Shown here: positions 1 to 8,122 of the stretch, in pieces
Numbering within the stretch: position 1 is the first letter of the stretch
How the letters are laid out: every line of letters starts with the position of its first letter
NCBI GenBank assembly: GCA_000769715.1
Contig: JROS01000006.1
Coordinates: 33,911-97,910, forward strand
Reading direction: 5' to 3'
Length of the DNA: 64,000 nt
From: Desulfobulbus sp. Tol-SR
GTDB lineage: Bacteria > Desulfobacterota > Desulfobulbia > Desulfobulbales > Desulfocapsaceae
Translations under genes and position numbers: made by a program
Notes under the pieces: generated by a model
Told to the model about the DNA's origin: nothing
Databases searched by the model: none
What the model saw: only the letters and a program-made list of their open reading frames with translations

Positions 1-93
1 TGTCTATGGAAGAAAGGTGGAACCGCTGCATGCGGTAGCGGGAGATGCTGCGGAAATAAAATAAAAAATGAAGGTTATCTATACCAGAAATGA
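1..93 (+). CDS. Possible 3' end of an upstream gene, cut by the left edge
   Basis: Frame 1 is open from the first base to a TGA at 91-93 and would encode the last 30 residues of a protein with a cysteine-rich tail (ACGSGRCCGN). The other two plus frames close at 36-38 and 62-64. A glycine/cysteine tail is reminiscent of metal-binding C-termini, and the next gene also ends in a Cys cluster, but too little is present to name a family. It may equally be non-coding. Confidence 0.25.
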   Translation, partial: CLWKKGGTAACGSGRCCGNKIKNEGYLYQK

Positions 94-209
94 ACCGAAA
101 CAACAAGCGGGGCGTTTCCCTCCAGGCCGCTGCCGGGAATCCGGGTGGTTCGGCCCGAGAGATGCCGGTCTTGAGGGGATGATTTTTCCCGGCTCATTTT
201 CACTGCCTG

Positions 210-238
210 TTGACAGCGGCGGGCGGGAGAATTATTTT
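210..238 (+). promoter_or_regulatory. Sigma70-type promoter upstream of the FmdB-family gene
   Basis: A perfect -35 box TTGACA (210-215) is followed by a 17-base spacer and a TATTTT -10 box (233-238). Transcription would start near 245, giving a leader of about 95 bases before the ATG at 340. No other gene begins between them. Confidence 0.6.
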
Positions 239-339
239 AGCACCAGTTTCGGAAGGGGGCCGTCTCCAGGCAGAGGGGGCGGCGCTACAATCTGAATCGG
301 ACCTGTGGTCCGTGTAACCATAGTCGAGGAAGTACGATA

Positions 340-612
340 ATGCCTGTTTACGAATACGAATGCAGCGATTGTCACAAGGTTTTTGAGGTCCAGCAGAAGC
401 TATCGGACGCACCGTTGAGTGTCTGCCCGGAGTGCGACGGATCGGTTAAGAAGCTGATGTCAATGAGTTCCTTCCAGCTCAAGGGTGGCGGCTGGTACGC
501 CGACGGCTACTCGAGTTCCTCCGGCGGTGCCGGCAAACCGGCACCGGCAGCCGCCGCTTCCTGCCCGTCTGGCGGCGGTTGTGCCAACTGCCCGGCGGCG
601 ACCGCCAGTTAA
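340..612 (+). CDS. FmdB-family zinc-ribbon protein
   Basis: A 90-residue protein opening with the FmdB/CxxC zinc-ribbon signature (MPVYEYECSDC). The four metal-binding cysteines are C8, C11, C29 and C32. The family is small and widely conserved; it is called a putative regulator from its link to formamidase genes, but its molecular role is not settled. The C-terminal half is low-complexity Ser/Gly/Ala/Pro and ends in a second cluster (C75, C81, C84), which is common in the Desulfobacterota versions. The ATG is preceded by GAGGAAG at a good distance. It is convergent with queA, with only 13 bases between the two stop codons. Family assignment is firm; function is not. Confidence 0.9.
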   Translation: MPVYEYECSDCHKVFEVQQKLSDAPLSVCPECDGSVKKLMSMSSFQLKGGGWYADGYSSSSGGAGKPAPAAAASCPSGGGCANCPAATAS

Positions 613-625
613 GGGTTTTCTCCGC

Positions 626-1729
626 CTATCCCGCCGATGCTGTGGCCTTCGCGGTAACGACAGCCATGGCATCGCCGTACGAATAGAACCTGTAGCCTTC
701 CCTGACCGCCGTCTCATAGCACAACAGCAGGGTCTCGCGTCCGCAGAGGGCCGCGACCAGAAACATCAGCGATGAGTTCGGCAGATGGAAATTGGTGATC
801 AGGCAGTCCACCACCTTGAAGGCAAAGCCCGGATAGATATAGAGATCGCACCAGCCTTCGACTGCAGCCGGGGTGCCGTGGCACTGTCTCGCCGCGAACT
901 CGAGGGCCCGCACGGTGGTGGTGCCGACGGCCCAGATGCGGCCGCCGTTTTGCCTGGTCGTGGCGATCATTGCCATCGTGGCGGCGGGGACCTCGATATA
1001 TTCGGCATGGATCCTGTGATCCCTGATTTCCTCGGTCCGCACCGGCGCGAAGGTGCCGTATCCGACATGCAGGGTGATGGTCGCCAGTTGCACCCCCTTG
1101 TCCTTCAGGCGCTGCAGCAGCGCCTCGGTGAAATGGAGGCCGGCGGTCGGGGCGGCGACGGCCCCGGGTCGGTGGGCGTAGACCGTCTGGTAGCGCTCGC
1201 GGTCGGCCGCCGTCGTCCCCTCCTGGCGCAGGATGTATGGCGGCAGGGGAACCTGGCCGCAGGCGGAGAGGGCCTGGGCGATATCTTCGCCTTCCCCGAA
1301 CTGCATCTCGAGGCGGGCCTTGCCGTCGGCCAGGAGTTCGATGACCGTGCAGACCGGACCGCCGTCGAGGAGCAGGCGACTGCCGGGCTGCGGCCGCTTC
1401 GAACACCGGAGCAGGGCCGTCGCCCGGGCCGGTCCTGCCGAGGAGCCGTCAACGCGGGCGGGAAATTCGAGGAGAAAGACCTCGATTTTGCCGCCGCTGT
1501 CCTTTCGTCCCTGCAGCCGCGCCGGGAAGACCCGGGTGTCGTTGACCACCAGCATGTCGCCGTCGTTCATGAGGTCGACGATGTCGGCAAATCGTCGGTG
1601 ACTGATCGCCTTGCTTTCGTTGTCGAGGACCAGCAGGCGGGAGTTGTCACGGCGGTCGGCCGGATGTTGGGCGATCCGCTCCGCCGGCAGGTGATAGTCG
1701 TACGCTGAGAGGATGAAATCCTGTTGCAT
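626..1729 (-). CDS. queA: S-adenosylmethionine:tRNA ribosyltransferase-isomerase (QueA)
   Basis: A 367-residue enzyme of queuosine synthesis. QueA transfers and isomerises the ribosyl group of AdoMet onto the 7-aminomethyl-7-deazaguanine of tRNA to form epoxyqueuosine. Conserved QueA stretches are visible: the N-terminal YHLPAERIAQHP, LVVNDTRVFPARL, the central PTAGLHFTEALL, HVGYGTFAPV and the C-terminal ITNFHLPNSSLMFLVAALCG. The reading frame is open 29 codons further upstream, but homology begins at the ATG at 1727-1729, so that start is chosen. It is divergent from mqnB, with about 130 bases between the two starts. The length is somewhat above the usual 340-350 residues. Confidence 0.96.
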   Translation of the reverse strand: MQQDFILSAYDYHLPAERIAQHPADRRDNSRLLVLDNESKAISHRRFADIVDLMNDGDMLVVNDTRVFPARLQGRKDSGGKIEVFLLEFPARVDGSSAGPARATALLRCSKRPQPGSRLLLDGGPVCTVIELLADGKARLEMQFGEGEDIAQALSACGQVPLPPYILRQEGTTAADRERYQTVYAHRPGAVAAPTAGLHFTEALLQRLKDKGVQLATITLHVGYGTFAPVRTEEIRDHRIHAEYIEVPAATMAMIATTRQNGGRIWAVGTTTVRALEFAARQCHGTPAAVEGWCDLYIYPGFAFKVVDCLITNFHLPNSSLMFLVAALCGRETLLLCYETAVREGYRFYSYGDAMAVVTAKATASAG

Positions 1730-1857
1730 GTGGGTGTTGTTTTCAGTAGTAAGAGATGAGATGGACGTCGCCTCCGTTTCCGCCGCTTCAGCAAGTCTGG
1801 GGCGGAGACCGGGCATACTACCTGGGATCTGTCAGTGAGGGGGCTGCTTTAGATACC

Positions 1858-2520
1858 ATGTTCCTGGCCGTTGCCGCAACTGAAATGGAAATGGCGCCCC
1901 TGGGCCGGATGATGGTTGCCTCCGAGGTTCGCTGCGAGACCCTCGTCACCGGGGTGGGACCGGTCGAGTCGGCCCTGCGGCTGGTGCGCTTCCTCTGCAC
2001 GGACGGGCGCCATATCCGCGGGATCATCAACTTCGGCGTCGCCGGGGCCTATGTCCTCCTCGAAGGATCTCAGTTGGCCGCGCCCCTTGATGTCTGCCTG
2101 GCCGAGCGGGAGATCGCCGGTGATTTCGGCATCTGCTACGGCGACAACATGGATTACCTGCCGGAGGAGCTGACCGGCCGGATCGCCTATGACATCGACC
2201 GTTCCCAACTGCTCCAGGCCGGGCTGATCCTCCAGCGCAATGGCCTCAATCCCCATATCGGGACCTTCATCACCGTCAATGCCGTGTCCGGCACCAGGGC
2301 CCGCGGCGAGAATCTGAGGCAGCAGTGGCAGGGGTTGTGCGAAAACATGGAAGGCGCCTCGATAGCCCGGGTCGCCGAGGCCTTTGCCCTGCCGTTCCTC
2401 GAGGTGCGCTGCATATCGAACATGGTCGAGAACCGGAACCCGCAGAACTGGCGGCTGGACGAGGCCTGCGAGATCGCCGCCAGGGCCGCCTCGTTGCTTC
2501 TCCGTGAACTGGAACTGTAA
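1858..2520 (+). CDS. mqnB: Futalosine hydrolase (MqnB)
   Basis: A 220-residue nucleosidase of the MTA/SAH nucleosidase fold. In the futalosine pathway of menaquinone synthesis MqnB hydrolyses futalosine to dehypoxanthine futalosine and hypoxanthine. The N-terminus (FLAVAATEMEMAPL), the phosphate/substrate loop TGVGPVESA, and the family segments VNAVSGT, ENMEGASIARVA and VRCISNMVENRN are all visible; the glutamate in NMEGA is the conserved nucleoside-binding residue of the superfamily. The frame is open upstream, but the ATG at 1858 is where homology starts. Its stop shares one base with the start of mqnD, so the two are translationally coupled and support each other's assignment. Confidence 0.9.
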   Translation: MFLAVAATEMEMAPLGRMMVASEVRCETLVTGVGPVESALRLVRFLCTDGRHIRGIINFGVAGAYVLLEGSQLAAPLDVCLAEREIAGDFGICYGDNMDYLPEELTGRIAYDIDRSQLLQAGLILQRNGLNPHIGTFITVNAVSGTRARGENLRQQWQGLCENMEGASIARVAEAFALPFLEVRCISNMVENRNPQNWRLDEACEIAARAASLLLRELEL

Positions 2521-3383
2521 TGAAACAGCTCTCTTTAGGCTACTCGCCCTGCCCCAACGACACCTTCATCTTCTACGCCATCAGCCATGGGACCATCGAT
2601 CTCGGCGGCCTGAAATTCGGCCGGCCGCAGCTGGAGGATGTCGAGACGCTCAACGCCTGGGCCCTGGCCCATCACCTCGATGTCACCAAGATCTCCTGCC
2701 ATGCCCTGGGCCATGTCAGTGACGAATACTGCGTCCTCGCCGCCGGCGGCGCTCTCGGCCGCGGCTGTGGACCGCTGGTGGTTGCCGCCTCCGGCATTCC
2801 CGTGGCCGACCTTGCCGGTCGACGGGTGGCCATCCCCGGCCGCCTGACCACCGCCGCCCTGCTGTTCCGCATGTTCCAGCCGGCCTGCACCGACCTGGTG
2901 GAGATGCGATTCGACCGGATCATGGCGGCGGTTCGCCGGGGAGAGGTCGATGCCGGGGTCATCATCCACGAAAGCCGTTTCACCTATGGCGAAGAAGGAT
3001 TGACCTGTCTCCAGGATCTCGGCCAGTGGTGGGAGACGATCTCCGGCCAGCCGATCCCGCTCGGCTGCATCGTCGCCAGGCGGAGCCTGGGCGGCGCGAT
3101 GATCAAGCGCATCGAGCGGACGGTGGCGTCCAGCGTCGAGTATGCCTTCCGCTTTCCTGAGGAAAGTCTGCCCTATATCCGGGCAAACAGCCAGGAGACA
3201 GCTCCGGAAATCGTGCAGGAACATATTCGCCTGTATGTAAATGATTTTTCCCGTAATCTTGGTGACGAAGGAATGGCGGCGATTACCGCCTTCCTTCAGC
3301 GCGGTCGGGCTGCCGGCGTTCTGCCGCCGGAGACTGCCGGACAGGCGCCCCTCTTTGCCTGTCAACTCGGGGACGGAAGATGA
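2520..3383 (+). CDS. mqnD: 1,4-dihydroxy-6-naphthoate synthase (MqnD)
   Basis: A 287-residue protein with the periplasmic-binding-protein fold used by MqnA and MqnD. It opens with the diagnostic YSPCPNDTFIFYA. MqnD converts cyclic dehypoxanthine futalosine into 1,4-dihydroxy-6-naphthoate in the cytoplasm. Further family stretches are KISCHALGHVSDEY, AIPGRLTTAALLFRM, DAGVIIHESRFTY and the C-terminal helix IRLYVNDFSRNLGDEG. The ATG overlaps the stop of mqnB by one base and its own stop overlaps the next start by four bases. Only two of the menaquinone genes are here; mqnA, mqnC and mqnE must be elsewhere if the pathway is complete. Confidence 0.95.
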   Translation: MKQLSLGYSPCPNDTFIFYAISHGTIDLGGLKFGRPQLEDVETLNAWALAHHLDVTKISCHALGHVSDEYCVLAAGGALGRGCGPLVVAASGIPVADLAGRRVAIPGRLTTAALLFRMFQPACTDLVEMRFDRIMAAVRRGEVDAGVIIHESRFTYGEEGLTCLQDLGQWWETISGQPIPLGCIVARRSLGGAMIKRIERTVASSVEYAFRFPEESLPYIRANSQETAPEIVQEHIRLYVNDFSRNLGDEGMAAITAFLQRGRAAGVLPPETAGQAPLFACQLGDGR

Positions 3384-4489
3384 ACGACGCCGGCCTCGAG
3401 ATGGCGGAGTGCAGCCGACTGCCGGTCTTTCGGCTGATCGGGGGGGACGGAGTGACCGATCGGGACTTCGGTCGTGCGCTGGTCGGCGAGCTCGCCGGTC
3501 GGGGCATGCGGCTCCTGATCGTCCGTTTTCCGTCGGGCGGTGGGCCAACGGCCGCTTCCTTCCCGTCCCACATGGCGGCGTGGGCCACAATGGCGGACGG
3601 GTTTGACGGTGGCGGTCGATCCAGGATCGCCTGCTTCGAGGCGGCGGAATGCCGTCATGCCATGCCGCTGCTGACCGATCTGGCCCGGCACTATACTATC
3701 GTCATGGTCGACGGGGACTGCGGCCTGCCCCTCAACACCTTACGCCTGGCGGCCAAGGCGGAGCCGGCGACAGGTGACGAGGCGAGCGTCAATCTCCGAA
3801 CGGCCGATCCACGCCAGGGGGTCGCGGCCTGTGCCGAGCTCCTTCTTTCCTGGCTGGAAGAGGTCTGGCAGATGGCCCCGGTCTGGGCCTGTGTCCTGAT
3901 CGGCGGCCGGAGTTCGCGGATGGGCCGGCCGAAGCACCTGCTCGAGAAATCCGACGGCCGGACCTGGCTGGAGGACACGGTCGAGGTCCTGCGGCCCCAC
4001 GTCGAGAGAGTCGTCCTTGCCGGTCAGGGGGAGATTCCTTCCTCCCTCCGGGATCTGACCCGGATTGCCGATGTGCCGGGCGTCATCGGCCCCCTGGCAG
4101 GAATCCTCGCCGCCATGCGCTGGCAACCGGACGTCACCTGGCTCCTCGTTGCCTGCGATATGCCGTCGCTGACATCTCCCGCGGTGCAGTGGCTGCTCGA
4201 CCGGCGCCGTCCCGGTCGATGGGCCGTCATCCCGCGACGGAGCGCCGACAGCCATGTCGAGCCGCTTTTCGCCTGCTATGACCGGCGCTGCCGGACACTG
4301 TTCGAGGAACTGCGATGCTCTGGTTCCCTCAAAATCGGGATAATTGCCCACAACGTCAATGTCTACCGTCCGGTCATCCCGGAAGCATACCTTCAGGCCT
4401 GGGACAACATCAACACCCCGTCGGAATTCGAACAGTACCATGATGGCCGCGGCACCAACCGGGGGCGACCGGGGAGACGCAACCCATGA
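3380..4489 (+). CDS. MobA-like molybdenum cofactor guanylyltransferase with a degenerate MobB-like N-terminal domain
   Basis: A 369-residue two-part protein. Residues about 168-355 form a MobA/GT-A nucleotidyltransferase: the nucleotide loop LIGGRSSRMGRPK (173-185), a metal-binding DMPSL and a downstream PLFACY are all present. MobA attaches GMP to molybdopterin to give the guanine dinucleotide cofactor. Residues about 15-160 look like a MobB domain in order and secondary structure (a beta strand, a glycine loop, a helix, then MRLLIVRF), but the loop reads GGDGVTDRD instead of a GxxGxGKT P-loop, so it should not bind GTP like MobB. The ATG overlaps mqnD by four bases and the stop overlaps the following frame. 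MobA activity is likely; the N-terminal role is inference. Confidence 0.8.
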   Translation: MNDAGLEMAECSRLPVFRLIGGDGVTDRDFGRALVGELAGRGMRLLIVRFPSGGGPTAASFPSHMAAWATMADGFDGGGRSRIACFEAAECRHAMPLLTDLARHYTIVMVDGDCGLPLNTLRLAAKAEPATGDEASVNLRTADPRQGVAACAELLLSWLEEVWQMAPVWACVLIGGRSSRMGRPKHLLEKSDGRTWLEDTVEVLRPHVERVVLAGQGEIPSSLRDLTRIADVPGVIGPLAGILAAMRWQPDVTWLLVACDMPSLTSPAVQWLLDRRRPGRWAVIPRRSADSHVEPLFACYDRRCRTLFEELRCSGSLKIGIIAHNVNVYRPVIPEAYLQAWDNINTPSEFEQYHDGRGTNRGRPGRRNP

Positions 4490-4527
4490 ACCCACCGGCC
4501 GGTTCATCGTCGTGGAGGGAGGGGCTG

Positions 4528-5268
4528 ATGTCTTCGTATGACGAACAATGCGCCGAAGATTTTCGCCGGATCAGGCACCGGATCGAGCCGTATTTCGTTG
4601 ATCTGCGGACAGCCTGTCCGTATGGTCTCCCTTTCGTCGCCACATTTCACCAGGCGATGCTGTGCCCGATCGAACAGCGGGTGATGGAATTATTTCTTGC
4701 CGCCGGCTACCGGCGCAACGGAAACTGCCTCTATACCATGCACTGCGCCGACTGTGCAGCCTGCATTCCGATCCGTCTGGACGTCAGGGAATTCCGGCCG
4801 AACCGGAACCAGCGGCGGGTACAGAAAAAGAACGTCGATGTTGTCTGCAGTGTCGTGGACCTGGTCCAGGACCGGGAGAACCTCGACCTCTGTCAGAAAT
4901 TTCTCGCCCGGCGGTATCCGCAGAAAAACAACACCGCGGAAGGATATTACCAGAATTTTTTCCTCAACGGCATTGTCGACAGCCGCCGGATCGAGATGCG
5001 CCTGGCCGGTCGTCTCATCGGTGCCTCTATTGCCGATATCGGCCGGAACTGGGTCAATGCCGTCTATTTCTATTTCGATCCGGACGAGAGCAGCCGCAGC
5101 CTTGGCACCTCCAACATCATCACCCTTGTCGATCTGTGCCGCAAGTGGGGCATCGACTACATCTACCTTGGCTATTATATCCGTGAAGTTACGGCGATGA
5201 GTTACAAGACCGCATTCAAACCCCATGCCCTGTTGGAGGAGGGGCGATGGCGGTCCTATCGATCGTAG
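4528..5268 (+). CDS. bpt: Aspartate/glutamate leucyltransferase (Bpt), arginyltransferase family
   Basis: A 246-residue aminoacyl-tRNA-protein transferase. Bpt adds leucine from Leu-tRNA to proteins with N-terminal Asp or Glu, marking them for ClpS/ClpAP degradation (N-degron pathway). Recognisable parts are the N-terminal CPYG, the Cys cluster HCADCAACIP, then RLDVREFRPNRNQRRV, and the C-terminal acetyltransferase-like half with VYFYFDPDE, LGTSNIITLVDLC and the segment YLGYYIREVTAMSYKTAFKP. The start at 4528 is preferred because GGAGGGAGGG lies just before it. An in-frame ATG at 4486 overlaps the stop of the previous gene and would add 14 residues without homology. It is the last gene of the mqnB-mqnD-mobA-bpt operon. 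Confidence 0.93.
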   Translation: MSSYDEQCAEDFRRIRHRIEPYFVDLRTACPYGLPFVATFHQAMLCPIEQRVMELFLAAGYRRNGNCLYTMHCADCAACIPIRLDVREFRPNRNQRRVQKKNVDVVCSVVDLVQDRENLDLCQKFLARRYPQKNNTAEGYYQNFFLNGIVDSRRIEMRLAGRLIGASIADIGRNWVNAVYFYFDPDESSRSLGTSNIITLVDLCRKWGIDYIYLGYYIREVTAMSYKTAFKPHALLEEGRWRSYRS

Positions 5269-5353
5269 CCTGCCGGCCGGGGAGGGGGCAGCGGGAGGAT
5301 GAAATGAATTTTTATAGTATTAATTCGGTATGATGGATTGTTCGCCCGGATGT

Positions 5354-5383
5354 TTGACGAATGATTTTGATCTGTGATATGCT
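5354..5383 (+). promoter_or_regulatory. Candidate promoter in the 5269-5690 intergenic stretch
   Basis: TTGACG (5354-5359), an 18-base spacer and TATGCT (5378-5383) make a reasonable sigma70-type promoter. The surrounding bases are AT-rich compared with the genes. It could serve the small reading frame at 5444 and/or amrS at 5691. Nothing else in the 422-base stretch between bpt and amrS is recognisable. Confidence 0.35.
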
Positions 5384-5443
5384 GAGTTGAGGCATGAGCG
5401 CCACGACCTTTTTAAATTGGTATTCCATGATGGGGGTGGACCA

Positions 5444-5626
5444 ATGAAAAAATGGCACATGGAGGGCATTGTCAATACCGGCAACCAGTACGGCCGTCGG
5501 TTGATCGTGCCTGATGAGGGGCAGATGTATGGCAGGATACGGAACTACAGATCGTCGGTATCGCGGGAATGTGTGCTGGTCGTCGCGATCCGGAACATCG
5601 CCGGTTGGTTCCTGCGTCTGATCTGA
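5444..5626 (+). CDS. Possible small protein, unknown function
   Basis: A 60-residue frame starting MKKWHMEGIVNTG, located 60 bases downstream of a candidate promoter and ending 65 bases before amrS. The upstream GGGGGTGG is only a loose ribosome-binding site. The sequence has a basic middle part and a hydrophobic C-terminus (VLVVAIRNIAGWFLRLI) that could form an amphipathic or membrane-inserted helix. I recognise no family and codon use gives no strong support, so this may be chance. Confidence 0.25.
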   Translation: MKKWHMEGIVNTGNQYGRRLIVPDEGQMYGRIRNYRSSVSRECVLVVAIRNIAGWFLRLI

Positions 5627-5690
5627 TGACAGTTCCCTGCTCCGGCCGGGATTATCTGCGGCCTGAATTCACTTCGAAACCGGTGCGACC

Positions 5691-6704
5691 ATGAACTCAA
5701 CCTGCGAGGCCCTGTTCTTCGAACGGGAGGGGGATGCTGTCCGTTGCGGCCTGTGTGCCCACCATTGTCTGATCGGGGAGGGAAAACGGGGGATCTGCGG
5801 GGTGCGGGAAAACCGGGGCGGGAAGCTGGTCTCACTCGTCTACGGCAACCTGGTGGCCGAACATATCGATCCTATCGAAAAAAAACCGCTCTTCCATGTC
5901 CTGCCGGGCAGCTTATCCTATTCGATTGCGACGATGGGCTGCAATTTCCGCTGCCTCCACTGCCAGAACTCCTCGATCTCCCAGGTCGACCGCAGATCCG
6001 GCGATCTTCCCGGCAGCACCAGGACGCCCGAGAGTGTCGTCGAGGCGGCGCAGCGCTATGGCTGCCGGTCGATCAGCTACACCTATGTCGAGCCGACGAT
6101 ATTTTTCGAGTTCGCCTATCAATGCAGCGTCCTCGCCGCGCCGCAGGGCCTGAAGAATATCTTCGTGTCCAACGGCTACATGAGCCGGCAGGCGGCGGAG
6201 ATGCTGGCCCCGGTTTTGACCGCGATCAATGTCGATATCAAGTCCTTCAGCGACCAGTTTTACAAGAAGGTCTGCGGTGCCAGGCTGCAGCCGGTGCTTG
6301 ACACCGTCGAGCTGCTGCATGGGCTCGGGGTGTGGGTCGAGGTCACGACCCTGATCATCCCCGGGATGAACGATTCACCGGAAGAACTGGCTGCGATCGC
6401 CTCGTTCCTGGCGGCCATCGACCGCAATATTCCCTGGCATGTCACCGCCTTTCACCCGTCGCACCGGATGCTCGATATCCCCCCCACCCCGCGGTCAACC
6501 CTGACGACCGCCGCCCGCATCGGCAAGGACAAGGGGCTGCTGCACGTCTATGAAGGCAACGTTGGTACCGGCGGCGAGGACACCATCTGCGGTGCCTGCG
6601 GTGCCGGTCTGATCGAGCGGCGGGGGGTCGAGGTGGTGGCGAACCGCCTCACCCGGGGGGCGTGTCCGGATTGCGGCGCCCATCTTGCCGGCATCTGGGA
6701 CTGA
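5691..6704 (+). CDS. amrS: AmrS, radical SAM protein of the AmmeMemoRadiSam system
   Basis: A 337-residue radical SAM enzyme. The cluster-binding CNFRCLHC motif sits in the AmrS-type context MGCNFRCLHCQNSSIS. The N-terminal CGLCAHHC and CGVREN, then GNLVAEHIDPIEKKPLFH, are hallmarks of the AmmeMemoRadiSam (PflA-like) group; the C-terminus carries two CxxC pairs (CGACG, CPDCG). AmrS normally goes with AmrA (AMMECR1) and AmrB (Memo); neither is next to it here. The chemical reaction of the system is unknown. It stands alone, with about 420 bases upstream and a convergent membrane-protein gene downstream. Confidence 0.93.
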   Translation: MNSTCEALFFEREGDAVRCGLCAHHCLIGEGKRGICGVRENRGGKLVSLVYGNLVAEHIDPIEKKPLFHVLPGSLSYSIATMGCNFRCLHCQNSSISQVDRRSGDLPGSTRTPESVVEAAQRYGCRSISYTYVEPTIFFEFAYQCSVLAAPQGLKNIFVSNGYMSRQAAEMLAPVLTAINVDIKSFSDQFYKKVCGARLQPVLDTVELLHGLGVWVEVTTLIIPGMNDSPEELAAIASFLAAIDRNIPWHVTAFHPSHRMLDIPPTPRSTLTTAARIGKDKGLLHVYEGNVGTGGEDTICGACGAGLIERRGVEVVANRLTRGACPDCGAHLAGIWD

Positions 6705-6752
6705 CTGCCGTCCTCGATTTTCTGATCACTCCCTTTTTTCTGCCGTTTTCGT

Positions 6753-7613
6753 TCAGTGGTCCTTTTTCTGCCTGACAAACAGGTGGCCGCTGATCCTTGT
6801 CAGCAGGATGGCGAACAGGGCTGCGGCCATGCCGAGCAGGACATCGAAATAGGGCGGGGCGGCCAGGGCGATGCGGATGATCAGGGTCGACAAGGCAAAT
6901 CCCGAGTTGCGGAAGATCGCCGCGAAATTGGGGTGAAAACACTGGGAGATGAGGACGACGAGGATGTCGGTCAGGATCAGGATCGTATAGAATTCATGGA
7001 GGAAATCCGTCTCCCGGGTCCCGAAGTAGGTCTGGATCCCGCTGTGGATCCCCATCGTGCAGAAGACCAGCAGCAGGATCAAGGCGATGCCCTTCTTGGC
7101 GGCGACGAAGCTGTAGAGATCGACGGGGCGCATGGCTTCGTCGGCGGACTTGGCCTGGACCCGGTAATAGTACCCCAGCAGGGCGAAGATCAGGAGGGCG
7201 CCGAAGCCGCTCGAGAGGATATGGAGGATCGCCACCTGGTTGCCGGCGAACGCGATCGGTTCCGGGAACTGGGACAGCTCCTTGAAGGCGTTCCGCATCA
7301 GGATCAGCGACAGGATCTCGAACTGCTTGCCGACCGAACGGCTGAACGAACAGGGGAGGGTGAAGATCAGGCTGATCACCTCGAGGATCAACACCACGGT
7401 GAAGGCAGCCTGCACGGCATAGAAATGATTGCCGGGGATATACCGGGCGACGGAGGCTGGGAGATAGCCCTGACGCTTGAGTTCGATACCGATCAGACTG
7501 CCGAGGAAGAACATGACCAGCAGGACCGATATCTTCCTGTGCATCTTTTCATGTTCCCAGAGATGATGCAGTGGGTCGAAGAGATAGGTGATCCGTTCGT
7601 AGAGAAAATTCAT
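6753..7613 (-). CDS. Multi-pass membrane protein, unknown function
   Basis: A 286-residue protein with about seven hydrophobic spans, including ISVLLVMFFLGSLIGI, YAVQAAFTVVLILEVISLIF, ALLIFALLGYYY, KKGIALILLLVFC and two closely spaced spans near the C-terminus. Between spans 2 and 3 is a conserved-looking loop, SVGKQFEILSLILMRNAFKELSQ split across a hydrophobic segment. The ATG at 7611-7613 (MNFLYERITYLF) is preferred over an in-frame start 13 codons upstream whose translation is Pro/Arg-rich. I do not recognise a family. It lies downstream of the PilZ gene on the same strand, 110 bases away. Confidence 0.75.
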   Translation of the reverse strand: MNFLYERITYLFDPLHHLWEHEKMHRKISVLLVMFFLGSLIGIELKRQGYLPASVARYIPGNHFYAVQAAFTVVLILEVISLIFTLPCSFSRSVGKQFEILSLILMRNAFKELSQFPEPIAFAGNQVAILHILSSGFGALLIFALLGYYYRVQAKSADEAMRPVDLYSFVAAKKGIALILLLVFCTMGIHSGIQTYFGTRETDFLHEFYTILILTDILVVLISQCFHPNFAAIFRNSGFALSTLIIRIALAAPPYFDVLLGMAAALFAILLTRISGHLFVRQKKDH

Positions 7614-7723
7614 GGCCGGCGGATCCGGGACAGCCTTACCCGGGCGAGGCAACAGTGGGGAAAGGACAACTCGACGAGATCAGTCTCTATCATGCGGTAG
7701 GCCCGGTAATGCAATATCCCGGG

Positions 7724-8122
7724 TCACCGCTCCGGTGGTTTTCGGATGCTGCCCTGTGATATCGATGGGAAGGCGGGGCTGGCTCGGAGGGCGACCTCGC
7801 CCCGGACATCAACGGGAGGTGGTTCGTGGCTCATGACGAATTCGGTCCAGCCCCAGGAGGCGTTCATGATCTCGACTCCGACGCTTTTCTGGGTGTTGTC
7901 TTTCTTCGTCCAGCACGGCCTGGCCAGCATCTTGAAATTTTTCCCCTGGCCGGAAACGACGATCGAGAGACGCTGGCTGGTGTCGCACCTGAGCGGAAGA
8001 TCGGTCAACCTCAGGCCAAAACGTGACAGATCAGTCACCATCCCGGAATAAAAACCTTTGCCATCGGATACATCCGCCCAGAGGTTGTTTATAGTCATCC
8101 GTTGGTGTCGTCGTTTTTCCAT
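7724..8122 (-). CDS. PilZ-domain protein
   Basis: A 132-residue single-domain protein. The cyclic-di-GMP motifs of PilZ are visible: a basic RxxxR-type segment at the N-terminus (EKRRHQR) and D-x-S-x-x-G as DLSRFG about 25 residues later. The rest of the small beta barrel follows to about residue 95; the last 35 residues are Pro/Arg-rich and probably disordered. By family knowledge it is likely to bind cyclic-di-GMP and act as a signalling adaptor. No diguanylate cyclase or motility gene is adjacent, so the target is unknown. The start ATG is directly at the N-terminal basic motif, as is usual for such short PilZ proteins. Confidence 0.85.
   Translation of the reverse strand: MEKRRHQRMTINNLWADVSDGKGFYSGMVTDLSRFGLRLTDLPLRCDTSQRLSIVVSGQGKNFKMLARPCWTKKDNTQKSVGVEIMNASWGWTEFVMSHEPPPVDVRGEVALRASPAFPSISQGSIRKPPER

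Noticed and set aside
94..339. Riboswitch or small RNA (6S, SRP) upstream of the FmdB gene
   Set aside because: GC-rich with possible pairings, but no conserved core of any class I know; only a promoter is supportable.
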